Positions 51,895 to 59,276 of a stretch of 64,000 bases of DNA are shown piece by piece. The DNA is from Halorubrum salipaludis (GTDB lineage: Archaea; Halobacteriota; Halobacteria; Halobacteriales; Haloferacaceae), in the NCBI RefSeq assembly GCF_002286985.1, contig NZ_NSKC01000008.1, forward strand, positions 124,001 to 188,000, in the 5' to 3' direction. Every line of letters begins with the position of its first letter. The first letter of the stretch is position 1. The notes beneath the pieces are model-generated. The model searched no databases and was not told the origin of the DNA. It saw nothing but the letters and a program-made list of their open reading frames with translations. The translations under genes and the position numbers were made by a program.

Positions 51895-53109
51895 TCAGTT
51901 CGCGTCGTCGTCGCCGAAGGCGCCGGCCTCGGCGAGCCTGTCGATCTCCGCGTCGGAGTAGCCGAGCTCGCGGAACACGTCGCGGTTGTGCTCGCCCAGC
52001 GTCGGGGGCGCGCGGTCGAAGCCGCTGTCCGCGCCCTCGTACCGGAGCGGGTGTTCGATCACCGGGATCTCGCCGAGCTCCGGGTGTTCGATCTCGGTCA
52101 CCGTCCCGCGCGCGTCGATCTGGGGGTTGTGCAGCGCCTCCTCGACGTCGTACACCGGGCCCGCGGGGACGCCGGCGTCCTCGGCGATGATCTCGATCCA
52201 CTCGTCGGTCGTGTGCTCGGCGAGCGTCTCCTCGATCTCGGCCTCCAGCTCGTCGAGGTGGTCGACCCGGTCGGCGTTCTTCTCGAACCGGTCGTCCTCC
52301 GGGAGGTCGGGCCGGTCGAGGGCCTCGCACAGCTCGCCCCACAGCTTCTCGTTGAGGATGCAGACGTTGATGAACCCGTCCTTCGTCTCGAACGTCTGGT
52401 ACGGGGCGAGGACGGGGTCTTTCGTCCCCATGCGTTTGGTCTCCTCGCCGGCGAACACCATCCCGGCCTGCTTGGTGAGCCACGGCAGCGTCGCCTCCAG
52501 CATGCCGAGGTCGATGTACTCGCCCTCGCCGGTCTGTTCCCGGCGGTACAGCGCCGTCATCGTCCCGAACGCGGCCCACATCGCCGTGATGAGGTCCGTC
52601 ATCGGCAGCCCGACCTTCACCGGCTGGCGCCCCTCCTCGCCGGTGACGCTCATGATCCCGCTCATCCCCTGGATCAGGAGGTCGTACCCGGACCGCTCGC
52701 GCCACGGCCCGGTCTGGCCGAACGCGGAGATCGCGAGGTACACCAGGTCGTCGTTGTACTCGCCCAGCGTCTCGTGGTCGACGTCGAGCCGCTCGGCGGT
52801 GCCGGGCCGGAAGTTCTGGATGAACACGTCGGCCTCCTCGACGAGCTCGTACAGCGCCTCCTTGGCTTCCGGGTTCTTCAGGTCGAGCTCGAGGCTCTTC
52901 TTCCCGTAGTTCAGCGACCAGTAGTACGGCGACTCGCCCTTGATAAAGGGCGGCCCGGAGTGGCGGACCGCGTCGCCGTATCCCGGCTGTTCGATCTTCA
53001 CCACCTCGGCGCCCTGGTTCGCGAGCATCGCGGAACAGAAGCCGCCGGTGACGAAGGTGGACAGGTCCAGCACCTTCACTCCGTCGAGTATCTTTCCCGT
53101 GTCGGTCAT
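51895..53109 (-). CDS. CaiB/BaiF (class III) CoA-transferase
   Basis: A 404-residue enzyme that moves CoA between acids. The N-terminal KVLDLSTFVTG...GAEVVKIEQP and the GYDLLIQGMSG segment are typical. The catalytic Asp position (Asp169 in formyl-CoA transferase) aligns with Glu205 in IDLGMLEATL. A glutamate occurs in some relatives, so activity is not excluded. It heads the catabolic operon, 4 bp before the thiolase gene and 189 bp after IclR. The substrate is unknown: this locus suggests activation of a dicarboxylic or aromatic acid. Confidence 0.88.
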   Translation of the reverse strand: MTDTGKILDGVKVLDLSTFVTGGFCSAMLANQGAEVVKIEQPGYGDAVRHSGPPFIKGESPYYWSLNYGKKSLELDLKNPEAKEALYELVEEADVFIQNFRPGTAERLDVDHETLGEYNDDLVYLAISAFGQTGPWRERSGYDLLIQGMSGIMSVTGEEGRQPVKVGLPMTDLITAMWAAFGTMTALYRREQTGEGEYIDLGMLEATLPWLTKQAGMVFAGEETKRMGTKDPVLAPYQTFETKDGFINVCILNEKLWGELCEALDRPDLPEDDRFEKNADRVDHLDELEAEIEETLAEHTTDEWIEIIAEDAGVPAGPVYDVEEALHNPQIDARGTVTEIEHPELGEIPVIEHPLRYEGADSGFDRAPPTLGEHNRDVFRELGYSDAEIDRLAEAGAFGDDDAN

Positions 53110-53298
53110 GCTCGGTGCCCCGCGGTGGTCGCGCGCGTCGTGTCTTCGGTCATGGACTCGTGATGTGTCATGGATTCGGTCGTGGGCTCGTGGGTGGTCG
53201 CGGATCCGGCTCCGATCGGCGTCTCCGGAACCGGATCCGCGATCCGGTTGATTCCGTGTCTCACACGTTAGCGTATCGGGTAGTAAAACTGTCGCCGG

Positions 53299-54063
53299 CT
53301 ACGTGTGTACGATGTGGAGTTCGAGTTCGTTGGCCGCCGCGAGCACCTTCTCGCGGATATCGGTCTCCAACCGGTCGGTCCGCAGCCGCGTCCCCGGGCC
53401 GGAGACGCTCAGCGCCCCGATCACCTCCCCGTCTCGCCCGCGGAGACACGTCCCCATGGCGTGGACGCCCCCCGTCGACTCCTCGATGTTCAGCGCGTAC
53501 CCGCGGTCGCGGACCTCCGCGAGGGCCTCCCGAAGCTCCGCCCGGTCCGTGATCGTGTTCGGTCCCGTCCGCTCGAACTCGAAGGCGTCGACGAGCGACT
53601 CGCGGGTCGACTCCGGCAGATTCGCGAGGATCGCCTTCCCGGCCGCGCTCGCGTAGAGGGTCCCGCGCCGCCCCATGTGCGCGCCGGTCTGGACGGGGTT
53701 CTCGCCGGTCTCCGTGTAGATGTACACGCGTTCGAGTCCCTCTCGAACGATGAACTGGGCCCGCTCGCTCGTCTGCTCCGCGAGGTCGTCCACCTTCGAC
53801 TTGATCATCTGATATTCCGGGATCTCCCGCTGGAGATCGCCGCCGACCGTGAGGAACTTGAAGCTCAGTCCGTACTCGTTCCCGTCTTTGACGACGTACC
53901 CGTGCTCTTGGAGGGTGAACAGGTGCCGGTGCGCCGTGCTCCGTGTCATGTCGGCCTCGTTTCCGACCGCTTCGAGCGTCATCGGTCCCCGATCGAACAG
54001 CAGTTCGACGATTTCGAGGCTCTTCGCCGTCGTTTTGACCGTCGACGCGGGCGGGTTGTCCAT
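53299..54063 (-). CDS. IclR-family transcriptional regulator
   Basis: A 254-residue regulator. N-terminal winged HTH (about residues 12-65: AKSLEIVELLFDRGPMTLEAVGNEADMTRSTAHRHLFTLQEHG in part). The C-terminal GAF-like effector domain has GRRGTLYASAAGKAILA and the late DGEVIGALSVSGPGTRL segment. It probably responds to an acyl or aromatic metabolite and controls the CaiB-thiolase-DUF35-FAH genes downstream. A TATA box (54085-54092) is about 22 bp before the start, giving a leaderless mRNA. Confidence 0.92.
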   Translation of the reverse strand: MDNPPASTVKTTAKSLEIVELLFDRGPMTLEAVGNEADMTRSTAHRHLFTLQEHGYVVKDGNEYGLSFKFLTVGGDLQREIPEYQMIKSKVDDLAEQTSERAQFIVREGLERVYIYTETGENPVQTGAHMGRRGTLYASAAGKAILANLPESTRESLVDAFEFERTGPNTITDRAELREALAEVRDRGYALNIEESTGGVHAMGTCLRGRDGEVIGALSVSGPGTRLRTDRLETDIREKVLAAANELELHIVHT

Positions 54064-54609
54064 ACCGCTGTTACCGCCTTGCAGTATTTAAACATCCCGC
54101 ATATTCGGATCCGAATGAAAATCGGATGCAACAGAAGCGATCAAAGGTGCCACAAGGCGAAGTAGATCGCATATGATCGGATGTACTCTTGGTCTGGACT
54201 CGGTCGGTACCGCACGGGACTCTGTGCGATCGGTACCTCGAGGCGGCAGATCTCTCCGCCGGTCAGATCCGGTGGCGAGGACAGGGCCAAAAATTACAAA
54301 CATAGTATCGTAATGTTTGGACCACAGACGTGCTAACTAGATCCCATATGATGAAGTGACGAGAGAGCCGGTAAAACCGCTAATAACCGGTTTATTCGTC
54401 CAATCACACCGAGACACTCACGAATTTCCGTCTCAACATGTGGGACGACAATACCTCGGACCAATTGGCTCGTCGACGATCGGTAGATACCGACAGCAGT
54501 TGGCCTCGGAGGTGTTCCAAATCATATCCGAGAAAGAGTATATATTGAGCTTTGATATTATCTCCGGTCCTGCCGCGCTTCGATCCGATCTCCGGGGCCG
54601 ACTCCCCAC
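54064..54609. other. Non-coding region between IclR and rdfA
   Basis: No gene found. Past the IclR promoter at 54085-54092 the sequence becomes AT-rich from about 54290. An inverted repeat CAAACAT/ATGTTTG (54297-54303 / 54313-54319, 9-bp spacer) is the main structured feature. Confidence 0.5.
54085..54092 (-). promoter_or_regulatory. TATA box of the IclR gene
   Basis: TTTAAATA on the minus strand, about 22 bp before the ATG at 54063; implies a leaderless transcript. Confidence 0.65.
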
Positions 54610-55236
54610 TCAGTCCTCGGAAGCGTCCTCGGACTCCACCGAGCAGCCGCAGCCGCCCCGCCGGATCAGCTCCCCGACAGGCGCGTCGGCGCCGCAGTTC
54701 GGGCAGACCGTGCGGACGTCGACGAGCACGTCGTAGTCGTCCCGGTCTAACTCGTCCGCGTTCGCGAGCGACGAGATGGCCGACTCGGCGACCGCCGAGA
54801 GGCGGCCCTGGAGCTTCTCGATGGTCTCGACCTTCCGATCGGCCATGTCCTCGTCCGCCGCCGGGAGGCTCGCCTCGCGCTCCTGCGTGAGGTACGTGTG
54901 CACGGCCTGATGGGTGACGAAGTCCTTGGTGAGCGCGTCGACGTCGATCCCCTCGCGTTCGAGGCGGCGGCGAGCCCGCGTCGTCGACGACCCGGAGTCG
55001 CCGCGGAGCGCCTCGTACGTGCTCGACACGTCGACGTTGAGCGACGAGACGTTCTCCTCGCGGAGCGCCGCCTCCAGCACCGCCTCGTTGAACTCGTCGG
55101 CGAGGTCTCGCAGGCTGGTCCGCTCGCCGGACTCGCCGGTCCACGCGGCCTCCAAGGTCGCGCCCATGCCGTCGAGGCCGTACTCCCGGATCACCCGCGC
55201 GACCTTCGTGTTCGTCCCGCTCGCTTCGGTGGTCAT
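54610..55236 (-). CDS. rdfA: Rod-determining factor RdfA
   Basis: A 208-residue haloarchaeal protein required for rod cell shape in Haloferax. The N-terminal block TKVARVIREYGLDGMG and the middle RARRRLEREGIDVDALTKDFVTHQAVHTYL are characteristic of the family. The C-terminal zinc ribbon has CPNC and a Cys pair in GCGC. Start ATG at 55236, with a TATA-like ATATTTTTG (minus strand; 55261-55270) at the expected distance. In other haloarchaea it tends to lie near an SMC-like gene; here the SMC-like gene is 6.5 kb away. Confidence 0.85.
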   Translation of the reverse strand: MTTEASGTNTKVARVIREYGLDGMGATLEAAWTGESGERTSLRDLADEFNEAVLEAALREENVSSLNVDVSSTYEALRGDSGSSTTRARRRLEREGIDVDALTKDFVTHQAVHTYLTQEREASLPAADEDMADRKVETIEKLQGRLSAVAESAISSLANADELDRDDYDVLVDVRTVCPNCGADAPVGELIRRGGCGCSVESEDASED

Positions 55237-55480
55237 GTTCGGGTTTCGACCCCGGGCGTGACAAAAATATCGGTGTGTCGTTCCGTCGGTCGCGGCGAGC
55301 GAGACCGAAGCGGTCACTCTCGGCGAGAGCCGACGACGACGCGATATAAACAATCAGAATCAGTACTATTCTCTAGAAATATACGTTTGAATATACTTTG
55401 GAGCGCGGTTCTCGAGTCCCCGCCGAGACCCCGCCGACGCGGTCGCGCGCGGCTGGACAGTGTTCCCCCGTTCAGTACGC

Positions 55481-55488
55481 TTATTATC
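55481..55488 (+). promoter_or_regulatory. TATA box of pckA
   Basis: TTATTATC, 23 bp before the ATG at 55512; implies a leaderless transcript. Confidence 0.6.
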
Positions 55489-55511
55489 CTCTCGCTCGGA
55501 GCGTCCACTAC

Positions 55512-57026
55512 ATGGCTGCTCAAGAGGCGGTTCCGGATCCGGCAGACTATCCGGACCCGAAGACGGCGGACCACGTCACGTACAACCCCTCGTTCGCGGA
55601 GTTACGCGAGCTGTCGGCGGACGAGGAGGTGACGACCGAGTACGGCTCGCCGTCGTACGTGAGCGACTACCGGTCGCGGAGCGCGGACGCGACGGCGAAC
55701 GCCGTCGACGACGACTTCGGCGACGCGGACTACGACGTGTTCGCGCGCGGCGTCGAGTGGACCACCGACGCGGACAACGACGTGGTCTGCGTCGACCGGG
55801 TCGTCGGTCGACACCCGGAGACCTCGTACGTGTGTCGGCTGTTCCTCCCCGCGGAGTACGGTCGGATCGCGCTCTCGTGGGCGAAGCTCCTCGAACCGGC
55901 CGAGGGGCAGTCGCCGGACTTCGTCACGGTACAGCTGCCCGACGCGACCGACGAGCCGCGGATCCGGGTTCACCCGGATCGGGGGGTCACGACGGTCCTC
56001 GGCAGCGACTACACCGGCGAGGCGAAGAAGTCGTTCCTCCGGCTGTTCATGCACCGCGCGAAGCGACAGGGCGGGCTCGGCCTCCACGCGGGGAGCAAGC
56101 GGGTGACGCTCGCCGACCGGGACGGGACCCGCGAGGTCGGACAGGTGTTCCTCGGGCTCTCCGGCACCGGGAAGTCGACGCTGACCAGCCACGGCCTCTG
56201 GCTCGACGAGCCGGAGGGCGTCGAGATGATCCAAGACGACGTGTGCGCGCTCCTCCCCTCGGGGACCGTGTCCGGCAGCGAGGGGGGCGGCCTCTACGTG
56301 AAGACGATCGGCCTCGACGCGTCGGAACAGCCGGAGCTGCACCGCGCCGTGACCGACGAGAGCGCCGTCTTGGAGAACGTCGCCGTCGACGACGACGGCG
56401 CGGTCCACTTCGACGAGCCCCGGTACGGGGGCAACGCCCGGGCGACCATCCGGCGGGACCGGCTGGAGAGCTCCGCCGACGACATCGACTTAGAGCACGT
56501 CGATCAGGTCTTTTTCATCACCCGGAACCCGCTGATGCCGCCGGTCGCGCGCCTCGACCACGAACAGGCCGCGGTTGCGTTCATGCTCGGCGAGTCCGTC
56601 GAGACGAGCGCGGGCGACCCCTCGCGGGTCGGCGAGTCGCTTCGGGTCGTCGGCACCAATCCCTTCATCGTGGGGCCGGAGGGCGAGGAGGGCAACCGGT
56701 TCCGGGACCTCATCGCCGACCTCGACGTCGAGTGCTACGTCATCAACACGGGCGCCGTCGGCACCGACGACCCCGTCAAGGTCGGGGTCAAGGAGACGGT
56801 CGCGATCCTCGAGGGCGTCGCGCGCGGCACCGTCGAGTGGACCGACGACGACGCGCTCGGGCTCACGGTCCCGTCGTCGGTGCCCGGGATCGACGTCGAC
56901 CGGTTCGCGGTCGCCGACCGCGTCGCGGACTTCGACGAGGCGCAGGCGGCGCTCCGCGACGAGCGCCGCGAGTACCTCGCCCGGTTCGACGAGCTCGACG
57001 AGGAGATCGTGGACGCGACGTACTAG
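55512..57026 (+). CDS. pckA: ATP-dependent phosphoenolpyruvate carboxykinase
   Basis: Converts oxaloacetate to PEP for gluconeogenesis. 504 residues with the kinase-1a P-loop GLSGTGKSTL, the metal-binding HAGSKR and the kinase-2 stretch EMIQDDVCALL, then FVVGP-like and NTGAVG loops. Full length for the ATP-dependent type, fairly divergent from bacterial enzymes, as is usual in haloarchaea. A TATA box (55481-55488) lies 23 bp upstream of the ATG, so the mRNA is probably leaderless. It converges with the SDR gene. Confidence 0.88.
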   Translation: MAAQEAVPDPADYPDPKTADHVTYNPSFAELRELSADEEVTTEYGSPSYVSDYRSRSADATANAVDDDFGDADYDVFARGVEWTTDADNDVVCVDRVVGRHPETSYVCRLFLPAEYGRIALSWAKLLEPAEGQSPDFVTVQLPDATDEPRIRVHPDRGVTTVLGSDYTGEAKKSFLRLFMHRAKRQGGLGLHAGSKRVTLADRDGTREVGQVFLGLSGTGKSTLTSHGLWLDEPEGVEMIQDDVCALLPSGTVSGSEGGGLYVKTIGLDASEQPELHRAVTDESAVLENVAVDDDGAVHFDEPRYGGNARATIRRDRLESSADDIDLEHVDQVFFITRNPLMPPVARLDHEQAAVAFMLGESVETSAGDPSRVGESLRVVGTNPFIVGPEGEEGNRFRDLIADLDVECYVINTGAVGTDDPVKVGVKETVAILEGVARGTVEWTDDDALGLTVPSSVPGIDVDRFAVADRVADFDEAQAALRDERREYLARFDELDEEIVDATY

Positions 57027-57085
57027 CCGGGCGTTCGAGCGGCCGTCTCGCAGAGGATCGTTGAAGCGTCAGGGTGGAAGCCGGC

Positions 57086-57180
57086 GCGTCAACTGGACCG
57101 CGGTACTCAGACCGACGACGGTGCGTCAACTGGACCGCGGTACTCAGACCGACGACGGTGCGTCAACTGGACCGCGGTAC
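57086..57180. repeat. 37-bp tandem repeat, 2.6 copies
   Basis: A unit that begins GCGTCAACTGGACCGCGGTA starts at 57086, 57123 and 57160; the third is cut after 21 bp. The repeats lie between the stop of the zinc-finger microprotein (minus strand) and pckA. There are no spacers, so this is not CRISPR. The third copy merges with the microprotein's stop region, so the array arose at the end of that gene. Confidence 0.95.
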
Positions 57181-57181
57181 G

Positions 57182-57283
57182 TCAGTCCGCACCGTGTCGA
57201 AGCGTCTGGCCGCAGTTACGGCAGACGAGCGAGCCGTGGTCTCTCGCGACTGTCTCTCCACATCGGGTGCATGTCGAACGCAT
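57182..57283 (-). CDS. 33-residue CxxC zinc-finger microprotein
   Basis: A small ORF, read by hand: it starts MRSTCTRCGET and ends TLRHGAD, with two CxxC knuckles (Cys5/Cys8 and Cys21/Cys24), giving one zinc site. Small CxxC zinc-finger proteins are abundant in haloarchaea and often regulatory. A TATA element (57307-57312) is 23 bp upstream of the ATG, the leaderless distance, which strongly supports expression. It is directly followed by the 37-bp tandem repeat. No other partner gene is obvious. Confidence 0.72.
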   Translation of the reverse strand: MRSTCTRCGETVARDHGSLVCRNCGQTLRHGAD

Positions 57284-57306
57284 ACGTGACCCCTAGTTCG
57301 ACGTTC

Positions 57307-57312
57307 ATATAA
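57307..57312 (-). promoter_or_regulatory. TATA box of the zinc-finger microprotein
   Basis: TTATAT on the minus strand, 23 bp before the ATG at 57283; it is the main evidence that this short frame is expressed. Confidence 0.6.
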
Positions 57313-57511
57313 CTCTTACTCGTCGATTGTCGATTTCGAGAGGCAGACCGCCGGGCTCAGTCGTCGGTCGCGGCGTCCGGTCGGTACCCGCGGCTGGGAT
57401 GGCGAAGCTGAACAGGCCGCCGGCGAAACCGACCCATGCGAACCCTTCGCGACGCCGGCGCCGTCCCGGGCGCCCCCGACGAGTAGCGAGCCGAGCGAAC
57501 CGAATCAGCGG

Positions 57512-58441
57512 TCACGCGAAGTCCGGGCCGTCCACGTCGGCGTCGGCCGCCTTCCGCCAGGCGTGGTCGGGCGTCCACCCGAGGTCGCGCTCGGCCTTCG
57601 CGGTGGTGAACGCCGACGCGTCGCCCTCGGTGTCGCAGGGCGGCGTCTCTTCGAACAGCGCGTCGAACAGCCGCTCTGTGTCGACGCCGAGGTAGTTCTC
57701 CGCGGCGTGACAGAGGTACGCCTCGTGGCCGTCGACGTCGGCCGCGAGCGCCGCCGTTACCATCGACGCGAGGTCGCGGACGTCGATGTACGACCAGAAG
57801 TTCCCGATGCCGCCCTCGGGCGGCGCGTCCGTCGATCGGGCCGCCAGCTCGTCGATGTCGAACGCCTCGCGGTTCCGCTCGGTCAGGTAGTCGCCGGGGT
57901 ACTGCACCCACGACGGCCGGACGGAGACGACCGAGACGCCGTGTCTGCGCGCGGTCGCTCGGGCGACCGCCTCGCCCGCCTCCTTCGATGCGCCGTACGG
58001 GTCCGCCGGCCGGAGGGGGTGCGCCTCGTCGACCGGGACGTAGTCGGGCGCGAGGACGCGGTCGGCGAACGGGAACCCGTAGGCGGACTCCGAGCTCGCC
58101 CACACCACGTCGGCGCCCGCGCTCCCCGCCGCGTGCAGGACGTTGTACGCGCTCTCCGTGTTGTTCGTGAAGACGCGGGAGCCGGCGTGACCGGTCGGGT
58201 CGGGGATCGCGGCGAGGTGGACGACCGCGTCGGGGTCCGCGCCCGCGATCAGTTCGGCGGTCTCTCCCTGGTCGCGCAGGTCGACCTCGAAGAACGACGC
58301 GCCGTCGGGCCCGCCCGCGGCGGGGAGGCGCTGATCGAGGCCGACCACGTCGCGTCCCTCCGCGACGAGCCGGTCGACGACCCACCGTCCGACGCCGCCG
58401 AGCGCGCCCGTGACGACGACTGTCGACTGTGTCGTGCTCAT
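57512..58441 (-). CDS. Extended SDR (NAD-dependent epimerase/dehydratase)
   Basis: A 309-residue SDR. The nucleotide-binding GALGGVGRWV is at about residues 12-21, and VVHLAAIPDP, the Ser and Tyr-x3-Lys (SSESAYGF, YGASKEAG) are the catalytic region. It resembles haloarchaeal uronate or sugar-nucleotide dehydrogenases of the 'NAD-dependent glucose-6-phosphate/uronate dehydrogenase' group. It is near the glycosidase remnants, so a role in sugar oxidation is plausible. Confidence 0.83.
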   Translation of the reverse strand: MSTTQSTVVVTGALGGVGRWVVDRLVAEGRDVVGLDQRLPAAGGPDGASFFEVDLRDQGETAELIAGADPDAVVHLAAIPDPTGHAGSRVFTNNTESAYNVLHAAGSAGADVVWASSESAYGFPFADRVLAPDYVPVDEAHPLRPADPYGASKEAGEAVARATARRHGVSVVSVRPSWVQYPGDYLTERNREAFDIDELAARSTDAPPEGGIGNFWSYIDVRDLASMVTAALAADVDGHEAYLCHAAENYLGVDTERLFDALFEETPPCDTEGDASAFTTAKAERDLGWTPDHAWRKAADADVDGPDFA

Positions 58442-58487
58442 GGCCCCTCAGACGGAATCCGGCTTAATGAAACGCGGGGGACCGGGG

Positions 58488-58904
58488 TCAGTACGCGTCG
58501 GCCGCCGCGAGCGCCTCCGCGTCGTCGAGGGCCCAGTCGTCGAGGTACCGCTCCTCCGCGGCGACGAGCTCGGCGAACAGCTCGCGGGCCGCCTCGGTCT
58601 GGAGCGTCCGGACCTGCGGGTCGAGCAGGAACGCCTGAAACGCGCGGTCGACGTCGCCGTCGCGGGACGCCTCGATCACCGTCTCGATGGTGTCGACGTG
58701 CGTGGACAAAAGCGACCGGACGGGCCGCGGGAACCCGCCCGCGCTCAGGGGGCGGAGCTCGCCGTCCTCGGTCAGGATCCGGTCGGCGTTCACGGAGCCG
58801 AGCTGCGCTGCCTTCTCCGCGACCGTCATCCGGTCGAGGAGCTCGTCGACGCGTCGTTCGGTCGGCGTCCCGGAGACACCGCCGTCTGGACCAGTTCGCA
58901 TCAT
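58488..58904 (-). pseudogene. Chimeric remnant: GH3 N-terminus fused to GH4 C-terminus
   Basis: A 138-residue open frame that joins two unrelated glycosidase ends. Residues 15-48 (ERRVDELLDRMTVAEKAAQL) match the start of GH3 beta-glucosidases such as the neighbour at 59277. Residues 62-130 (STHVDTIETVIEASRDGDVDRAFQAFLLDPQ and LFAELVAAEERYLDDW) match the end of GH4 alpha-galactosidase/glucosidase enzymes. Everything between, including all catalytic residues, is missing. A large deletion that joined two neighbouring genes in frame is the simplest explanation. A TATA-like element (58923-58932) is retained, so it may still be transcribed. Confidence 0.6.
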
Positions 58905-59244
58905 CGGACCCCTCTCGATCCCAGTTATTAATGATTCGGGTGTCGGCGCGCGGTCGCCGGTGCTTCGGGTGTCGCGGCGCGGGGCGTCAGCACCGTCCCG
59001 GCGGCGAGCACGTCGTTCTCAGCCTCAGAACGATTTTCCCGATCGCCCGGTCAGCGGAGCGCCGAACCGGCGCGTTCGAACAGCTCTCGCTCCGGAATTG
59101 GGTCGCTTCGCGGAGATATTTCAACATTCTGACCGATGAAGTTCTATTCTGTAATGGAGAACGAACGCGACGGGAGACGATCCGGCTCGGAGACGGCACC
59201 GGTCGGGAGATCCGCCGTCTCGGCCGAAGGCGACCGCCACAGTA

Positions 59245-59270
59245 TCTTTAAATAGCCCCGCCGGGAGGTG
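59245..59270 (+). promoter_or_regulatory. TATA box and Shine-Dalgarno-like site of the GH3 gene
   Basis: TCTTTAAATAG at 59245-59255 and GGAGGTG at 59264-59270; the ATG at 59277 fits both, the GTG at 59268 overlaps the ribosome-binding site. This decides the start. Confidence 0.6.
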
Positions 59271-59276
59271 TCCGTC

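Noticed and set aside
57086-57180. CRISPR-like repeat array
   Set aside because: Units follow each other without spacers and there are no cas genes; it is a simple tandem repeat.
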